The notes beneath the pieces are model-generated. The model did not search any database and was not told the origin of the DNA. It saw only the letters and a list, made by a program, of their open reading frames with translations. A DNA stretch of 64,000 nt, taken from assembly GCF_037325665.1 (NCBI RefSeq), contig NC_090252.1, positions 20,126,843 to 20,190,842 of the forward strand, read 5' to 3'. Shown one piece after another: positions 1 through 11,607 of this stretch; within the stretch, counting starts at the first letter, position 1, and each line of letters opens with the position of its first letter. This DNA comes from Littorina saxatilis. Lineage: Eukaryota > Mollusca > Gastropoda > Littorinimorpha > Littorinidae. The translations under genes and the position numbers were made by a program.

Positions 1-429
1 ATCATATTTCAAGCAGATAACAATGTAGAAATCAATATTCACCTGATTTAGAACCAAAAAGTGCTCCAAAAAATGTCCCACCAACTTGGGGGCCTCTCAG
101 CAGAGGGCGGAAGTGACGCTAACATTCTAAATATCGAACTGGAAAATATATAACAATAAATGTCTTAAAATAAAATAAAGTGTCTTTACTACTTATCAAA
201 GTTTATAATTAACACTTTATCAAAATAACACATTTAAAACAACTTAAACAATTTTATAAAATCCAAAAACATGAAACTTAGTTAGCCAAATTGAAAAGAC
301 TAGTTAAAGGGGGGTAACAATCAATGTTCACACATTACCCAAAATACCAGTTCCTTCCCTTTAACTACTAACCAAAATATATCTGTGTACATGTTCAAAA
401 CAAGACCACACGTTTTAAATGTGTTACAT

Positions 430-525
430 GTATACATACATACATACATACATTACATACATATTTACATACATACATACATACATGCATACATGCATGC
501 ATACATACATACATACATACATACA

Positions 526-559
<34 letters not shown>

Positions 560-604
560 CATACATACATACATACATACATACATACATACATACATAC
601 ATAC
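430..604. repeat. (ACAT)n microsatellite
   Basis: A tetranucleotide tract with a few interruptions, lying about 85 bp upstream of the signal-peptide ATG. It is followed by a short sequence (603-655) resembling the 3' end of the R1 repeat family: a CACGACCCTC motif, then a degraded version of the terminal palindrome. The tract is probably the microsatellite core of an old R1 copy. The same structure lies at 52232-52412, 8 bp longer overall. Confidence 0.9.
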
Positions 605-686
605 ACCACGACCCTCATCTAGGTTCCCCCTAAAACATTTAGACAAAAATTAAGTAGGGTTGTGCTGTCAGAGTGATAAATTCGAG

Positions 687-732
687 ATGGCAGCCTGGTG
701 TTTTGTGTATGCTATTCTTAGCTATGCTGTTG
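687..732 (+). CDS. First coding exon (signal peptide) of a CUB-domain gene, copy A
   Basis: ATG at 687 opens a 15-codon hydrophobic peptide, MAAWCFVYAILSYAV, followed by the first base of a G-codon and a good splice donor (GTACGTGC at 733). This is the size and composition of a signal-peptide exon, and the phase 1 donor matches the phase 1 acceptors of the CUB exons downstream. The ATG context GAGATGG is reasonable for initiation. The exon is too short for ordinary ORF finding. An identical exon is at 52497-52542, which strengthens it as a real unit. Assigning it to the CUB exons rests on strand, phase and proximity only; no transcript evidence is available. Confidence 0.55.
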
Positions 733-922
733 GTACGTGCATGCATCCGATTGTACGATGTATTGCATGTTGTCAGAAACGAGGTTATTCAAGTGCCTTG
801 CTAGTATTCATTCAATGTTTCTTTTGATAAACAGCTGTGCATTAAAATAGCTCTCTTTTGGGAGAAAGTAGGTTTTTAGATCAAAGAGCATTTCATGCGC
901 GCGCGTGTGTGCGTGCATATGT

Positions 923-972
923 TGGTGTGTGTGTGTGTGTTTGTGTGTGTGTATGTGTGTGTGTGTGTGTGA

Positions 973-1019
<47 letters not shown>
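923..1019. repeat. (TG)n microsatellite split by a SINE
   Basis: The TG tract runs up to the SINE tail and resumes after the SINE (1293-1306). The SINE therefore inserted into the microsatellite, and its target-site duplication is hidden in the repeat. The copy 2 equivalent is 52736-52819. Confidence 0.85.
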
Positions 1020-1026
<7 letters not shown>

Positions 1027-1292
1027 GTTTGCTTAACGCCCAGCCGACCACGAAGGGACATATCAGGGCGGTGCTGCTTTGACATATAACGTGCGCCACA
1101 CACAAGACATAAGTCGCAGGACAGGCTTCATGTCTCACCCAGTCACATTATTCTGACATAATGCCAGACGCCAGGCGGAGCAGCAACTAGATTGCCAATT
1201 TTAAAGTCTGATGTATGATCCGGCCGGAGTTCGAACCCACGACCTCCCGATCACGGGGTGGACGCCTTACCACTAGGCCAACCGTGCCGGTC
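1020..1292 (-). mobile_element. tRNA-derived SINE (family S1), copy 1
   Basis: Read on the minus strand it begins with a tRNA-like head. This has an A box around TGGCCTAGTGGTAAGGCG and a B box GGTTCGAAC near 1230, the pol III internal promoter layout. The body contains the motif AGCACCGCCCTGATAT and the element ends in a CAAA-rich tail at 1020-1032. The family recurs at 52820-53092 (same insertion, duplicated) and 62536-62858 (independent, with a perfect 14-bp target duplication). It has no coding capacity and depends on a LINE for mobility. Confidence 0.85.
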
Positions 1293-1562
1293 TGTGTGTG
1301 TGTGTATTGATGTGTTTGTGTGCGAGAGAGATTAACAAAACCAAATGTCTTCCTTCAAAAAAAATATCTCTGAAAACATTCACCTCATGTTACAACTGCT
1401 TTTTTAAACAGTGTCCATACAACAAAACCAGCCCATAACCATCTCATTCCGAACGGGTTCCAGTTGGTCTTCTGGATCCAGATTTAGTCTTCAGTACCTC
1501 CGTGAGTATGTTTATCAATTGCGGCAAACATTCTTTTCTTTAAGCCTGTCCTTAACTCGGCG

Positions 1563-2608
1563 AAGTCGACTACGAGCAGTATACTTCGCGAAGCTGCACT
1601 GATTGTCGTTAAAAAGACTATGGTAAGTCGACTACGAGCAGTATACTTCGTGAAGCTGCACTGATTGTCGTTAAAAAGACTATACACAGTCGACTACGAG
1701 CAGTATACTTCGTGAAGCTGCACTGATTGTCGTTAAAAAGACTATGCAAAGTCGATTACGAGCAGTATACTTCGTGAAGCTGCACTGATTGTCGTTAAAA
1801 AGACTATGGTAAGTCGATTACGAGCAGTATACTTCGTGAAGCTGCACTGATTGTCGTTAAAAAGACTATGGTAAGTCGATTACGAGCAGTATACTTTGTG
1901 AAGCTGCACTGATTGTCGTTAAAAAGACTATGGTAAGTCGACTACGAGCAGTATACTTTGTGAAGCTGCACTGATTGTCGTTAAAAAGACTATGAAAAGT
2001 CGGCTACGAGCAGTATATTTTGTGAAGCTGCACTGATTGTCGTTAAAAAGACTATGGTAAGTCGATTACGAGCAGTATACTTTGTGAAGCTGCACTGATT
2101 GTCGTTAAAAAGACTATGGTAAGTCGACTACGAGCAGTATACTTTGTGAAGCTGCACTGATTGTCGTTAAAAAGACCGGTCTCGAATAGCAGCTAGCATC
2201 TGCTGAAGAGACATTAAACCCCAAAAACCAACCAACCAATCGTTAAAAAGACTATGAAAAGTCGGCTACGAGCAGTATACTTTGTGAAGCTGCACTGATT
2301 GTCGTTAAAACGACTATGGTAAGTCGACTACGAGCAGTATACTTCGTGAAGCTGCACTGATTGTCGTTAAAAAGACTATGGTAAGTCGACTACGAGCAGT
2401 ATACTTCGTGAAGCTGCACTGATTGTCGTTAAAAAGACTATGGTAAGTCGACTACGAGCAGTATACTTCGTGAAGCTGCACTGATTGTCGTTAAAAAGAC
2501 TATGGTAAGTCGACTACGAGCAGTATACTTCGTGAAGCTGCACTGATTGTCGTTAAAAAGACTATGGTAAGTCGACTACGAGCAGTATACTTCGTGAACA
2601 TGCACTGT
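1563..2608. repeat. 62-bp minisatellite, about 16 units, copy 1
   Basis: The unit starts near AAGTCGACTACGAGCAG and ends in AAAAAGACTATGGT. It contains an imperfect hairpin: GCAG/CTGC arms enclosing CTTC-GT-GAAG. Units differ by single bases such as TCGACTA, TCGATTA and TCGGCTA. One unit is interrupted by a 63-bp SINE-tail insertion. The preceding 1293-1562 holds no recognised element. The last unit degrades at about 2600, where an R1 repeat begins. Confidence 0.92.
2177..2239 (+). mobile_element. SINE-tail fragment inserted in the minisatellite
   Basis: A 63-bp insert ending in a CCAA-rich tail, flanked by the perfect 13-bp duplication TCGTTAAAAAGAC (2164-2176 and 2240-2252). The 3' sequence ACATTAAACCCCAAAAACC resembles common molluscan SINE ends. 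It is present at the same place in copy 2 (56657-56719), so it predates the block duplication. Confidence 0.75.
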
Positions 2609-3404
2609 GTGTATGTGTGTGTGTGTGTGTGTGTGTATGTCTGTCTGTGTGTGTGTGTGTAGAGCGATTCAGACTAAACTACTGGACCGATCTTTATGAA
2701 ATTTTACATGAGAGTTCATGGGTATGATATCCCCGGACGTTTTTTTATTTTTTTTTCATAAATGTCTTTGATGACGTCATATCCGGCTTTTTGTAAAAGT
2801 TGAGGCGGCACTGTCACACCCTCATTTTTCAATTAAATTGATTGAAAGTTTGGCCAAGCAATCTTCGGCAAAGGCCGGACCTCGGTATTGCATTTCAGCT
2901 TGGTGGCTTAAAAGTTAATTAATGACTTTGGTCATTAAAAATCTGCAAATTGTAAAAAAAATATTTTGTTTTTATAAAACGATCCAAATTTACGTCCATC
3001 TTATTCTTCATCATTTTCTGATTCAAAAAACATATAAATATGCTATATTTGGATTAAAAACAAGCCCTGAAAATTAAAAATATAACAACTATGATTAAAA
3101 TTAAATTTCCAAAATCGATTTAAAAACACTTTCATCTTATTCCTTGTCTGTTCCTGATTCCAAAAACATATAGATATGATATCATATGTTTGGATTAAAA
3201 ACACGCTCAGAAAGTTAAAACGAAGAGAGCTACAGAAAAGCATGCTATGGAACACAGCGATCCCACAACCGGCGCTAAACAGGCTCGTCAGTTTCACTGC
3301 GTTTTGCGGACTACGGTCAGTGTTAAAAAATGCAGTGCGTTCAGTTTCATTCTGTGAATTCCACAGCTTGACTAAATGTAGTAATTTCGCCTTACGCGAC
3401 TTGT
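2609..3404 (-). mobile_element. R1 interspersed repeat, copy A
   Basis: Minus-strand copy of a family found in the window at 4188-4806, 7605-7647, 16357-17277, 40018-40953 and 50601-51437. On its own strand it starts ACAAGTCGCGTAAGGCGAAA, soon followed by ACATTTAGTCAAG. It runs through AT-rich sequence with two related blocks (TTTTTGGAATC and nearby) and reaches an embedded AC tract after GAATCGCTCTAC. Here the 3' end stops in the microsatellite (2609-2661) and the terminal palindrome is missing. No coding capacity is seen; it is a non-autonomous element of unknown class. Confidence 0.75.
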
Positions 3405-3559
3405 TTAAATATTGAACCACACAGAAATTGTCACTCGTCTGGGTCATTGTCTGACTCGTGTTTCCTCATAGAAATATCCAACAACAATATCCGATTCACA
3501 TTATGCCTCACATCGTTCAACTTAATGTAAATCTAAATATAGGTCCCTGGTGCCACACA

Positions 3560-4187
3560 TTCTAGGCGTGATGGAAAATTACCATGCACCTGCCCCCGGA
3601 GAAGACAGGCACAATGATGACCCCACTGTGACCCCAAAATGTGACGGGGGTCAACCAAACTAGGGTCACATCGGAACATTTTTAAATCCCTTCAAGTGTT
3701 TTAAGTTTCAAAGCTGTAGCTTCACAAACGCCCAAGATAACGTCAATGTTGACTTATTACGAATCGCACATGACCCCCTGTGACCCCAAAAGTTGACGAG
3801 GGTCAACCGAACTTTGTAAGATCATCAAACTCTGACATTGTACACAGTTTTAGAGGTCTAGCTTGAAAAACCTCCGAGATAACCTCAACGTTAAGTTTTT
3901 GTGACACGAACATGACCCCGCTGTGACCCCAATATTTGACGAGGGGCAACCAAACTGGGGTCACTTTGTAAGATCATCAAATTCTGACAGTGTACACAGT
4001 TTCAGAGGTCTAGCTTGAAAAGCTTCCAAGGTAACCTCAACGTTAAGTTTAATTATGAAACGAACATGACCCTGCTGTGACCCCAATACTTGAAGAGGGT
4101 CAACCAAACTGGGGTCACTTTGTAAGATCATCAAACTCGGACAGTGTACAAAGTTTCAGAGGTCTAGCTTGAAAAACCTTCGAGATA
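3560..4187 (+). repeat. R3 tandem repeat, about 4 units of roughly 150 bp
   Basis: Four diverged units carry the recurring blocks TGTGACCCCAA, GGGTCAACC, AAGATCATCAAA, GTGTACACAG, GGTCTAGCTTGAAAA and AACGTTAAGTTT. The spacing is 140-155 bp. Related single and double units lie on the other strand at 44222-44543 and 45120-45232. No ORF is evident. It could be a satellite or the internal repeats of an unidentified element. Confidence 0.8.
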
Positions 4188-4632
4188 CCTATAGATATAT
4201 ATTTAATTTTCAGAGCTTGTTTTTAATCCAAACATAACATATTTATATGTTTTTGGAATCAGCAAATGATGGAGAATAAGATGAACGTAAATTTGAATCG
4301 TTTTATACATTTTGTTTATATTTTTTTTACAATTTGCAGATTTGTAATGACCAAAGTCATTAAATAATTTTTAAGCCACCAAGCTGAAATGCAATACCGA
4401 AGTCCGGGCTTCGTCGAAGATTACTTGACCAAACTTTCAACCAATTTGGTTGAAAAATAAGAGCGTGACAGTGCCGCCTCAACTTTCACGAAAATCCAGA
4501 TATGACGTCATCAAAGACATTTATAAAAAAAACGAAAAAAAAAAACGTACGGGGATATCAATCCCAGGAACTTTCATGTAAAATTTCATAAAGATGGGTC
4601 CAGTAGTTTGGTCTGAATCGCTCTACACACAC

Positions 4633-4711
<79 letters not shown>

Positions 4712-4806
4712 GACACACACACACACACACGCACATACACCACGACCCTCGTCTCGATTCCCCCTCTATGTTAAAACATTTAGTCAAAACTTGACTAAAT
4801 GTAAAA
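4188..4806 (+). mobile_element. R1 interspersed repeat, copy B (5' truncated)
   Basis: Begins within the AT-rich body of R1 and continues through the conserved GACAGTGCCGCCTCAAC block, a TGACGTCA site (4503-4510) and an AC tract (4625-4740). It ends in the terminal 12-bp-stem palindrome (ACATTTAGTCAA / TTGACTAAATGT, about 4776-4802). The join to the R3 tandem array on its left is abrupt. Confidence 0.75.
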
Positions 4807-5898
4807 AACAACTCGTGTAAATCTGGTACGACACAGCAAGCAATGTAGTATTCTCTATATACCGTCCTCTCGGACACTTCTCTCTGGAGAGCGACATTTT
4901 TACAAGCCTCCGTGCAAACATAAGAAAATGGCGGCCCGAGGTTTTCCGGAAAATCACGGAACATCCCGAAGACGTGAATGCCGCTTCTGTTCTATATGTA
5001 TTCTGTGGTCACCTCTAGTGAAATGAGTTGATCTAAAGTGCCTGTAATGTTTGGATGTCTTTGTTCGTGGTTCGATTTATGTGAATTTCAAGACTTGCAG
5101 TAGAGTCTCAAGTTAAGTTTACTCTGCCCGAAAAAAACTGTCCACCATTTACTTGAACATGCAGATATAAGGAAACGGAATGAATCTGTTCTCAAAGTCA
5201 AAATGATCACGATTTTTTCCTCAGATTCAAAACATGCACTGTCATGGTTTTGTCTGTACAATTTAGTAAGTCTTAAGTACTTTGCAACAACTTCCTTGAA
5301 CGTGAAAGACAGTTTTTGAATGCTAGATTTGTATCGCGTTTCATTCCAGACTCGATCCTCTCTTTGATTGTAGATCTACTGTTTGCTGTTTACGCACTAT
5401 CATATGATTCGCTATGTAACGTTTGGTAAGCTTACCTTGCAACAGCTTTCTTGTCTTTGTTGGCATTTCTGGCTGTGTTGACCGTCAGAATTATTTTAAG
5501 AACCAGGCTGCTGCAGTCAACATGTTTCGCATATTGTAGGGTTACCATGCTGCATATGTAAAGTGGCTTGTATAACCTGACTATTCTGTTTCAAAACACT
5601 GTTTATATTTGTGTAGGTTGTAGTCATCATAACTAATCGCATTTTGCCATTTGTTTCAGAAAGGAGGTTAACCTACAACAAGATCGACGCTATGTCAGAT
5701 ATGCCTCAGCCACATGAAGACTTCCGAATTTAGATCTACTCAGCATGGTGACAAGTCTTGATGAAAAGTATAGGACTGAGGACAGCAGTGGAAAAAGTGG
5801 CCACATGACAGGTACCTAACCTATTAACCTAGTCATTTTATCTGTTTGCCTTCTTTTGAAAATTATACATGGAGTTGATATGATGCGTTAGTTTTAAC
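4807..5898. other. Intron-like sequence without a recognised gene
   Basis: No ORF or known repeat was recognised. A segment at 5660-5811 is bounded by a good acceptor (TTTGTTTCAG) and donor (CAGGTACC), but all three frames contain stops. It could be an untranslated or non-coding exon, or chance. Confidence 0.4.
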
Positions 5899-6075
<177 letters not shown>

Positions 6076-7604
6076 CAATCATCTGTATCTGACCGAAGTA
6101 AAAAAAAATCAGCCAGTACAAGCATCTACCCCCTCACACGACAATATATATGTGGCGAAAAAAAGAATCGAGAGGGGGGGGGGGGGGGGGAACAAATAAT
6201 AAATTAGATCCAGAAATAATTCCTCTTCATCATTCCAAACTTCAAGTGGAGTGATCGGATACTATGGTAAAGATACGTGCTTAGTATCACAACTGAAAAT
6301 ACAAGCCCTAGGGTTTTAAATCAAGGAACAAATTAAAGTTAAGGAAATATCAACAGAAATGTCGAGAACATGTATAATATTGTACTTACAATCCGTTTCA
6401 GCATGCTCTTTGAATGATAATCTCCCAGTCAGCCTCGTGCTTACGATTTCGACAGGATGTTGTCTCTCACGCTGTGCCAGTACATTTGGAGTGAATTCAA
6501 ATGCCAGGGGTGCAGTACAAGCACATTAGCTAGATCCAATTCATTTACATTGCTACCTTGCCCAATGTATGGCTATTTCTGTTGGTAACATCACTCATGT
6601 GGCAAGCAGTGCTTGCTGCCGACTCTGCTGGGACAGGCAGCAGACGATTTTATTTAGGAACCAAATTCTGATTGGTTAAAACATAAAACCGGAACTCAAA
6701 GTACCACTTGTTCTTTGGAAGTGCCAATTCAAGAAAAGATAATCAGGTAAATCTGAAATGGGTTCAACACTTTTAAAAAATTGTTGTAAATCAGAAAACA
6801 CAGTAAACGTTGGAAAAATTGTCCAGTATCGCTTCTAGAGGTCTATACTTGGACACAACATAAAGCATTTCAGTAAAGCTGACACTTCAAAATGTCTGTT
6901 TAGTTACACTTTAAATGTGGATACATGTATGTGCATGATCTTGGTGCCAAAGTTCAGACGAACAGCGTGATGTTACTACTTGTATTTTTATTTGAGATGA
7001 CTCACAAGTGTACACGTAATACCCCATAGATCCACACAGTGTCTGCTGTTCTCCTTCAGAGTTGCTGAGCAAGAGCGAGTCAGCCACGCACCATTTTCCA
7101 GAATCTCTTGGTGAAAGAGCCATTTGGTGAATTTCCACGACTGTCCTGTTCAGTCACAAACGCAATTGAATTTAATGTTCGAAGACACATACAGACACAC
7201 TTTAAACTGGCAATGAACGAGTTAAACTTCCCGAACTGTGCGTCACTGCGTCCTATACGTAATGGAACCAAACAAGATGCATTGTCATCATTTTCACGAG
7301 TTTTCATTCACAAGCACCTGGGAAATAAATGTCATGTTCCCCGGGGAATAAATCCCCGGTTACCATAGTTGCAGGAAGCCCTATTACACGGATAATCAAA
7401 AGCAAACCCAATAGAAACGCTCGAGGATTCTTCGGCTCTTTTCATTGGCGTTTCCCCAGACCTAAACAGACGACACGACACTGCTTTGCAAAGTTCCAAA
7501 AACAAACTGGCAAACTGGCAAAAGTAAACAAAAAAACAAAACTACTTCAATAAATTAATCACAAACAAATGAAACCTACCGATATGTTATGTCTTCTTAC
7601 AAAG
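6076..7604. other. Unassigned intron-like sequence
   Basis: Contains a G-run near 6172-6191 and otherwise unremarkable mixed-composition DNA. Short ORFs at 7108-7553 show no motif that I recognise. No RNA gene or repeat was identified. Confidence 0.4.
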
Positions 7605-7647
7605 TCTATGTTAAAACATTTAGTCAAAACTTGACTAAATGTAAAAA
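7605..7647 (+). mobile_element. R1 3'-terminal fragment
   Basis: Only the last approximately 43 bp of R1 is present: CTATGTTAAAACATTTAG followed by the TTGACTAAATGT arm and a short A-run. It shows that the terminal palindrome can be found without the rest of the element. The following 7648-8559 holds no gene that I can support. Confidence 0.7.
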
Positions 7648-8559
7648 GGGAGCTGTCATACTAATGCTTCGTAACAAGGATAATCACTGTCAAATCTTTG
7701 CTTGTACCTGCATGGTGTTTACTGCGCTATTTACACAACCTGTTTTATTTTATTTATTTAATTGTGTGTTTTTTGTGTGTTTTTTTTTTTTTTTTTGGGG
7801 GGGGTGTTTTGTGATGAGGGTTTTTTCAAAGCCTTTACTGCTTTAGTCATTGAATGCACCCGACTTCGATTTATTGTTCAATGATGGGTAATTGTGTGAT
7901 CAACTATTTAAGTTAGTGATTGTTCTGGCTTCATACAATGACATTGCATTATTTTTATAAGTTTGTTAAAATCCTGTTGTTTTGTGTATGTGTGTGTGTT
8001 TCAGGCAAAAGCTGATTTTACAGTCCTAGTTGTATTCAGTACCTCTGCTTCTTCGTTCAGGAATCAAAGTATACAATCTAAACCGATTATTTTGTTCAAT
8101 AATGTTCAGTTTACCATCCCGAAGAAGGCAGTAACGTGCCGAGATATTGATTATAGATATTAACGTACCTAACCTGGTTACTGATGTGTTTTCTTTTTAT
8201 TTCAATAATGTAAATGTGTGACAACTTTCAGGGTACTTGATGTTCAAAGCAATTTATCTGGCAAAGGACCTTTTTTATGGATTAAAGAAAACTTTTGTCA
8301 TGGTGCACAAGTCAATCAATTTGGTTGATAAATAATTTGTGCTGCATTTTCCCTGGTTCCAAAACGTAGTATGTATTACCACATGTCCTTAACTGTCATT
8401 GGCATCACATGATTCTCTGCAAGTCTTTTGTGAAAATACGTCATTTAACACTTGCACTTATAGTAGGTGGCTGTGGAACGGTAGACATGCAACGACAATG
8501 AACAACAAAAGACAAAGGTGTGGAGTACACTCATTTTTCTTAACATACGCCAAGTTTCT

Positions 8560-8847
8560 TTGAGAATGCTCCAAGTGAAAATCAGGGGTTCCTGGGCCTG
8601 ATATCACAATTAAACAGCTTCTTCTCAGAATCAGGAGGAAAAAAAACCCTGTTATATTGCGAGTTCGGGGGCATTTCCCCCCCTCCAGGAAAATCTTGAT
8701 AAAAATCAAGGAACATTGAGCAATCTGAGCCATCAGTTTGTCTTTATTTTTAAACTATTTCTTTCTTTTTTTTAGTTTTTAGGCTAGAGAGAGGGGGGTG
8801 GGAGTTGTCCGGTAACCCCGGAACCCCCCCCCCCCCTGGATCCGCCC

Positions 8848-8849
<2 letters not shown>
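8560..8849 (+). mobile_element. Dispersed repeat with hAT-like terminus, copy 1
   Basis: The right end reads CCCCTGGATCCGCCCA after a C-run. Its complement resembles the CAGGGGCGGATCC type of terminus seen in hAT-like non-autonomous elements. The body shares GAGCAATCTGAGCCATCAG and a T-rich stretch with 19945-20130. Both copies run directly into a long dinucleotide tract (here TG, 8850-8933). The left end and target duplication were not resolved. Confidence 0.45.

Positions 8850-8933
<84 letters not shown>
8850..8933. repeat. (TG)n microsatellite
   Basis: A pure TG tract directly abutting the hAT-like repeat end. The following 8934-9197 holds nothing recognised. Confidence 0.9.
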
Positions 8934-8935
<2 letters not shown>

Positions 8936-9199
8936 TGACAGATAACCTTCTCTAAATTCGAATCGTTGCGTTTGCATGGTAAGGCCAAAAAAAAAGTTGT
9001 GCGTTTCTGGTAACATGGCTACAAAAAATAGGGTAGGTAGGTAGGGATTTGTTTTTTGTTTTGTTTTGGTCAGGGTAGAATTTTAATATTACAACACAAA
9101 AATCATATATAACTGTAGTCTTCACCAGAGACATTCCATTGTATGTCTCTATCTCCACTACACTATCTTCAAATAAAACTGCCGTAAAAAAATTAAATA

Positions 9200-10742
9200 T
9201 ACTCGGAGGCAAAAGAAACGCAAATAAAGGATGCGTTAATTAAACCTTTATGGACTTGACATAAAAATAAAATCATGATACTAGCATGTTCTGCACGTGT
9301 TGTTTTAGCGGTCGTATCTTGTCAGAACCGTGTTTGCCGTTATCTGGGTCACACGCAAGGTCTTGTTGACGGGGATCCCAAACCGTCATGGGGACCACTT
9401 TCAGCACATGCACAATGTGGAAAAGCAGCTTTTCGTGTTCAGAGTGTTCAGGCAAGCTGTACAATACTCACAAAACTGTTACAACATTCATTTCTGCGAC
9501 ACAGGCGCGATGCCGAGACTATCACCAGATCAGCGCCATCAGGCGATCGTGAGAATTTAAGCCGGACAATCAGTTTAGCAAGTTGCTAGGGCATTTGGAG
9601 TAAATGTCACCACGGTTTATCGCCTGCAGCAACGTTTTGATGTCACTAACAGTACCTGCGACTTACCAGGACGTGGCAGACCCCGGGTAACAACAGCCCG
9701 ACAAGATCGCCATCTTGTCCATCAACACCAGCGAGATGCATTCGAAACTACCGCCAACAGAGCCCGTAACACATTCGGGGTGCATGGAGAACCCGTCAGT
9801 GCCAGAACTGTACGCCGACGCCTTGGTGGGCAGAACCTGGTAAATCGGCGTCCTGCTCGACGTCCTGTCTTGACAGCTCAGCATCGCCTGGATCGTCTGA
9901 CCTCGGCACAGCAGCATGCCCACTGGCACCATCGGGACTGGCGGAGGGTTCTTTTTTCGGACGAGAAGCGCTTTTGCCTGGAACCTGGCGATGGGCGTGT
10001 CCGGATCTGGCGAAGATCTGGACAGCAGTTTGCTAACAATAACATCCTGCAGCATGATCGATGGGGAGGTGCCCGCGTCATGATATGGGGCGCCATTGGT
10101 GTCAATCCGCGAGTGAGGCGTGTCGTCTTTTAGAACGTCGGCCAAGGTCGTGGGAATGGTGTCAATGCAGACCGCTACATCAATCAAGTACTGCGTCTCT
10201 ATGTGGTTCCATTTTTCCAGAGGCACCGGAACTGCCTGTTCTAGCAAGACAATGCCCGTCACCATACTGCACGTTCTACCCAGGACGTCCTGCGTCACAA
10301 CAGCGTGAACCTTCTGCCTCATCCTGCTCGATCTCCGGATCTCAACCCAATCGAACACTTTTCGGACATCATGCAAAGCAGGATTAATGCCCTTGCCCGG
10401 AGACCCCGCACAATAGCAGAACTGCGTGCTGCCGTGACCCAGGTGTGGGCTCAGGTCCCTCAGCAGCAAATTAATCACCTCGTCCTCTCCATGTACCGGA
10501 GGTGCGCCACAGTCATCAACGCCCAGGGAGGAGCAACACGCTATTGACTTTCAATCGTCTTCAAACAGTGTTCAGTGGAACATGGCACGTCATGTTCTCA
10601 TCCCAATACACTTTTCCGTATGGTTTTTGTATTGGTCAATTCGTTCCCTTGTTATTGTTAACCCGAAATAATTAAATCGACATTCAAATTTATGTGTAAC
10701 CCATCTTCACTGCAGCATTTGCGTTTCTTTTGCCTCTGAGTT
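9200..10742 (+). mobile_element. Tc1-like DNA transposon, inactive
   Basis: The element is 1,543 bp with about 26-bp terminal inverted repeats. The left end is TACTCGGAGGCAAAAGAAAC; the right end reads CTCTGAGTTTA as complement of the same repeat. It is flanked by the TA dinucleotides (9198-9199 and 10743-10744) typical of Tc1/mariner target duplication. It encloses one transposase frame from 9510 to 10547. Size, ends and gene position are those of a complete Tc1 copy, disabled by stops rather than truncated. Confidence 0.92.
9510..10547 (+). pseudogene. Tc1-family transposase (DD34E) pseudogene
   Basis: Starting MPRLSPDQRHQAIVRI, the frame encodes an N-terminal helix-turn-helix region (ARAFGVNVTTVYRLQQRF) and a GRGRPR linker. 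The DDE catalytic domain follows, with LFSDEKRF (first D), QDNARHHTA (second D) and SPDLNPIEH (E). Exactly 34 residues separate the second D and the E. The length of about 345 codons is normal for Tc1. Four in-frame stops (9558 TAA, 9576, 10131 and 10242 TAG) interrupt an otherwise continuous frame with no frameshift seen. The stop before QDNAR sits where Tc1 proteins usually have Q, which fits a CAG to TAG change. Long antisense ORFs over this region are shadows. Confidence 0.9.
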
Positions 10743-10744
10743 TA

Positions 10745-11299
10745 CTATCAAACTTACCCCCTCTCAGATCTATTTGTGATTATTCAAGTTTCAACCATGA
10801 AACGATGCCGGTTTGGACAGATCTGCTAGTTTGCCGCTGAAACTGAAATCAAAGCCGATCTTCAGAACTATTTCTGATCTTGCATTTCTGATTAATATAA
10901 AATACTGATCTTCCCAATAGAAGCTGATGTGTATACACATGACCAGGACAATATATTTCGTCACAGGGCATTTACGCAGACATCGCAGTTCAAAATATCA
11001 TTTTAGATCTGATTTTGTACAGCAGCCTGTGTAATTCTGAATCGTCTGCCCTTTTTCGGTTTAACATTTTATGGACGATTCCTATGAGACTGCTCAATCA
11101 TAACTGATGACAAATTCATAAACAGATGATTGTTTCAAGTAGGCCACAGTAATGATTCGTTAAAAATGTCAAGCCACTCGTTGATCATTCACACTCAAAG
11201 AACCCAAGCCAAATCTGCTCTGGTTCCGAGCAGCTTTTTCCAACTGAGACCTTGATTGCTACGCATCTGCCGTGAAAAGATAGATCACAAACAAGATGC
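10745..11299. other. Unassigned spacer
   Basis: No gene, RNA or repeat was recognised between the Tc1 element and the L2 LINE. Confidence 0.4.
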
Positions 11300-11607
11300 A
11301 CTGTACCATGCTTTCGTTTATGTTGCTAAACCTTGTCCACTTGATGCCATACCCACACCATTGCTTTTTGAGAATCTTGATGTGTTGTTGCCAACTCTTA
11401 CTCAACTTGTCAATGATATAGCCTGTTATCTGGTGTTTTTCCATCATTGTTCAAAACTGCACTTGTCAAACCACTTCTCAAAAAACCAAGTCTTGATGTC
11501 AATATTTTGAAACATTATCGTCCTGTATCTAATTTATCATTCTTGTCCAACGTTTTTGAAAAGGTAGTTTTGAAGCAGCTGTTGTCATATTTGAACACCC
11601 ATGATTT
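11300..11607 (+). pseudogene. L2 reverse transcriptase, N-terminal remnant
   Basis: The frame through PCPLDAIPTPLLFENLDVLL and PTLTQLVND is the conserved segment just upstream of the RT fingers in L2/CR1 LINEs. It is followed, after a frame change, by a recognisable RPVSNLSFLSNVFEKVV-like segment near 11520-11570. The SINE insertion then breaks it. Confidence 0.7.

Larger units (their letters stand above)
1..2608. repeat. Copy 1 of a duplicated 5' gene block
   Basis: This block is nearly identical to 51803-57525. It holds, in order, AT-rich flank, an (ACAT)n tract, a signal-peptide exon, a (TG)n tract with a SINE in it, and a 62-bp minisatellite. Only scattered substitutions and microsatellite length differences separate the copies by eye. 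The window starts inside the block, so its true left end is unseen. On the right the similarity ends in the last minisatellite unit, near 2600. Bases 1-429 hold no ORF or repeat that I recognise and are presumably promoter or 5' flank. Copy 2 additionally carries a LINE and a SINE. Confidence 0.9.

Noticed and set aside
1225-1292. Functional tRNA gene on the minus strand (also 11625-11695 and 62790-62858)
   Set aside because: A and B boxes are present but the sequences continue into SINE bodies with tails and target duplications, and no clean cloverleaf closes.
1563-2608. CRISPR-like array
   Set aside because: The units are contiguous with no unique spacers, and the genome is eukaryotic. It is a minisatellite.
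5660-5811. A 152-bp exon between a good acceptor and donor
   Set aside because: Stops occur in all three frames and there is no CUB or other motif. It could be untranslated, so it is only mentioned in the spacer entry.
6172-6191. G-run as a G-quadruplex regulatory site (also 38905-38927)
   Set aside because: Homopolymer G-runs are common sequencing and repeat features here, and nothing nearby suggests function.
8003-8163. A possible exon after GTGTTTCAG
   Set aside because: The open frame is 50 codons, ends in a stop without a donor, lacks a recognisable domain and does not match phase 1.
9663-10478. A 271-codon antisense ORF
   Set aside because: It lies exactly opposite the Tc1 transposase domain; the sense strand has the DD34E motifs.
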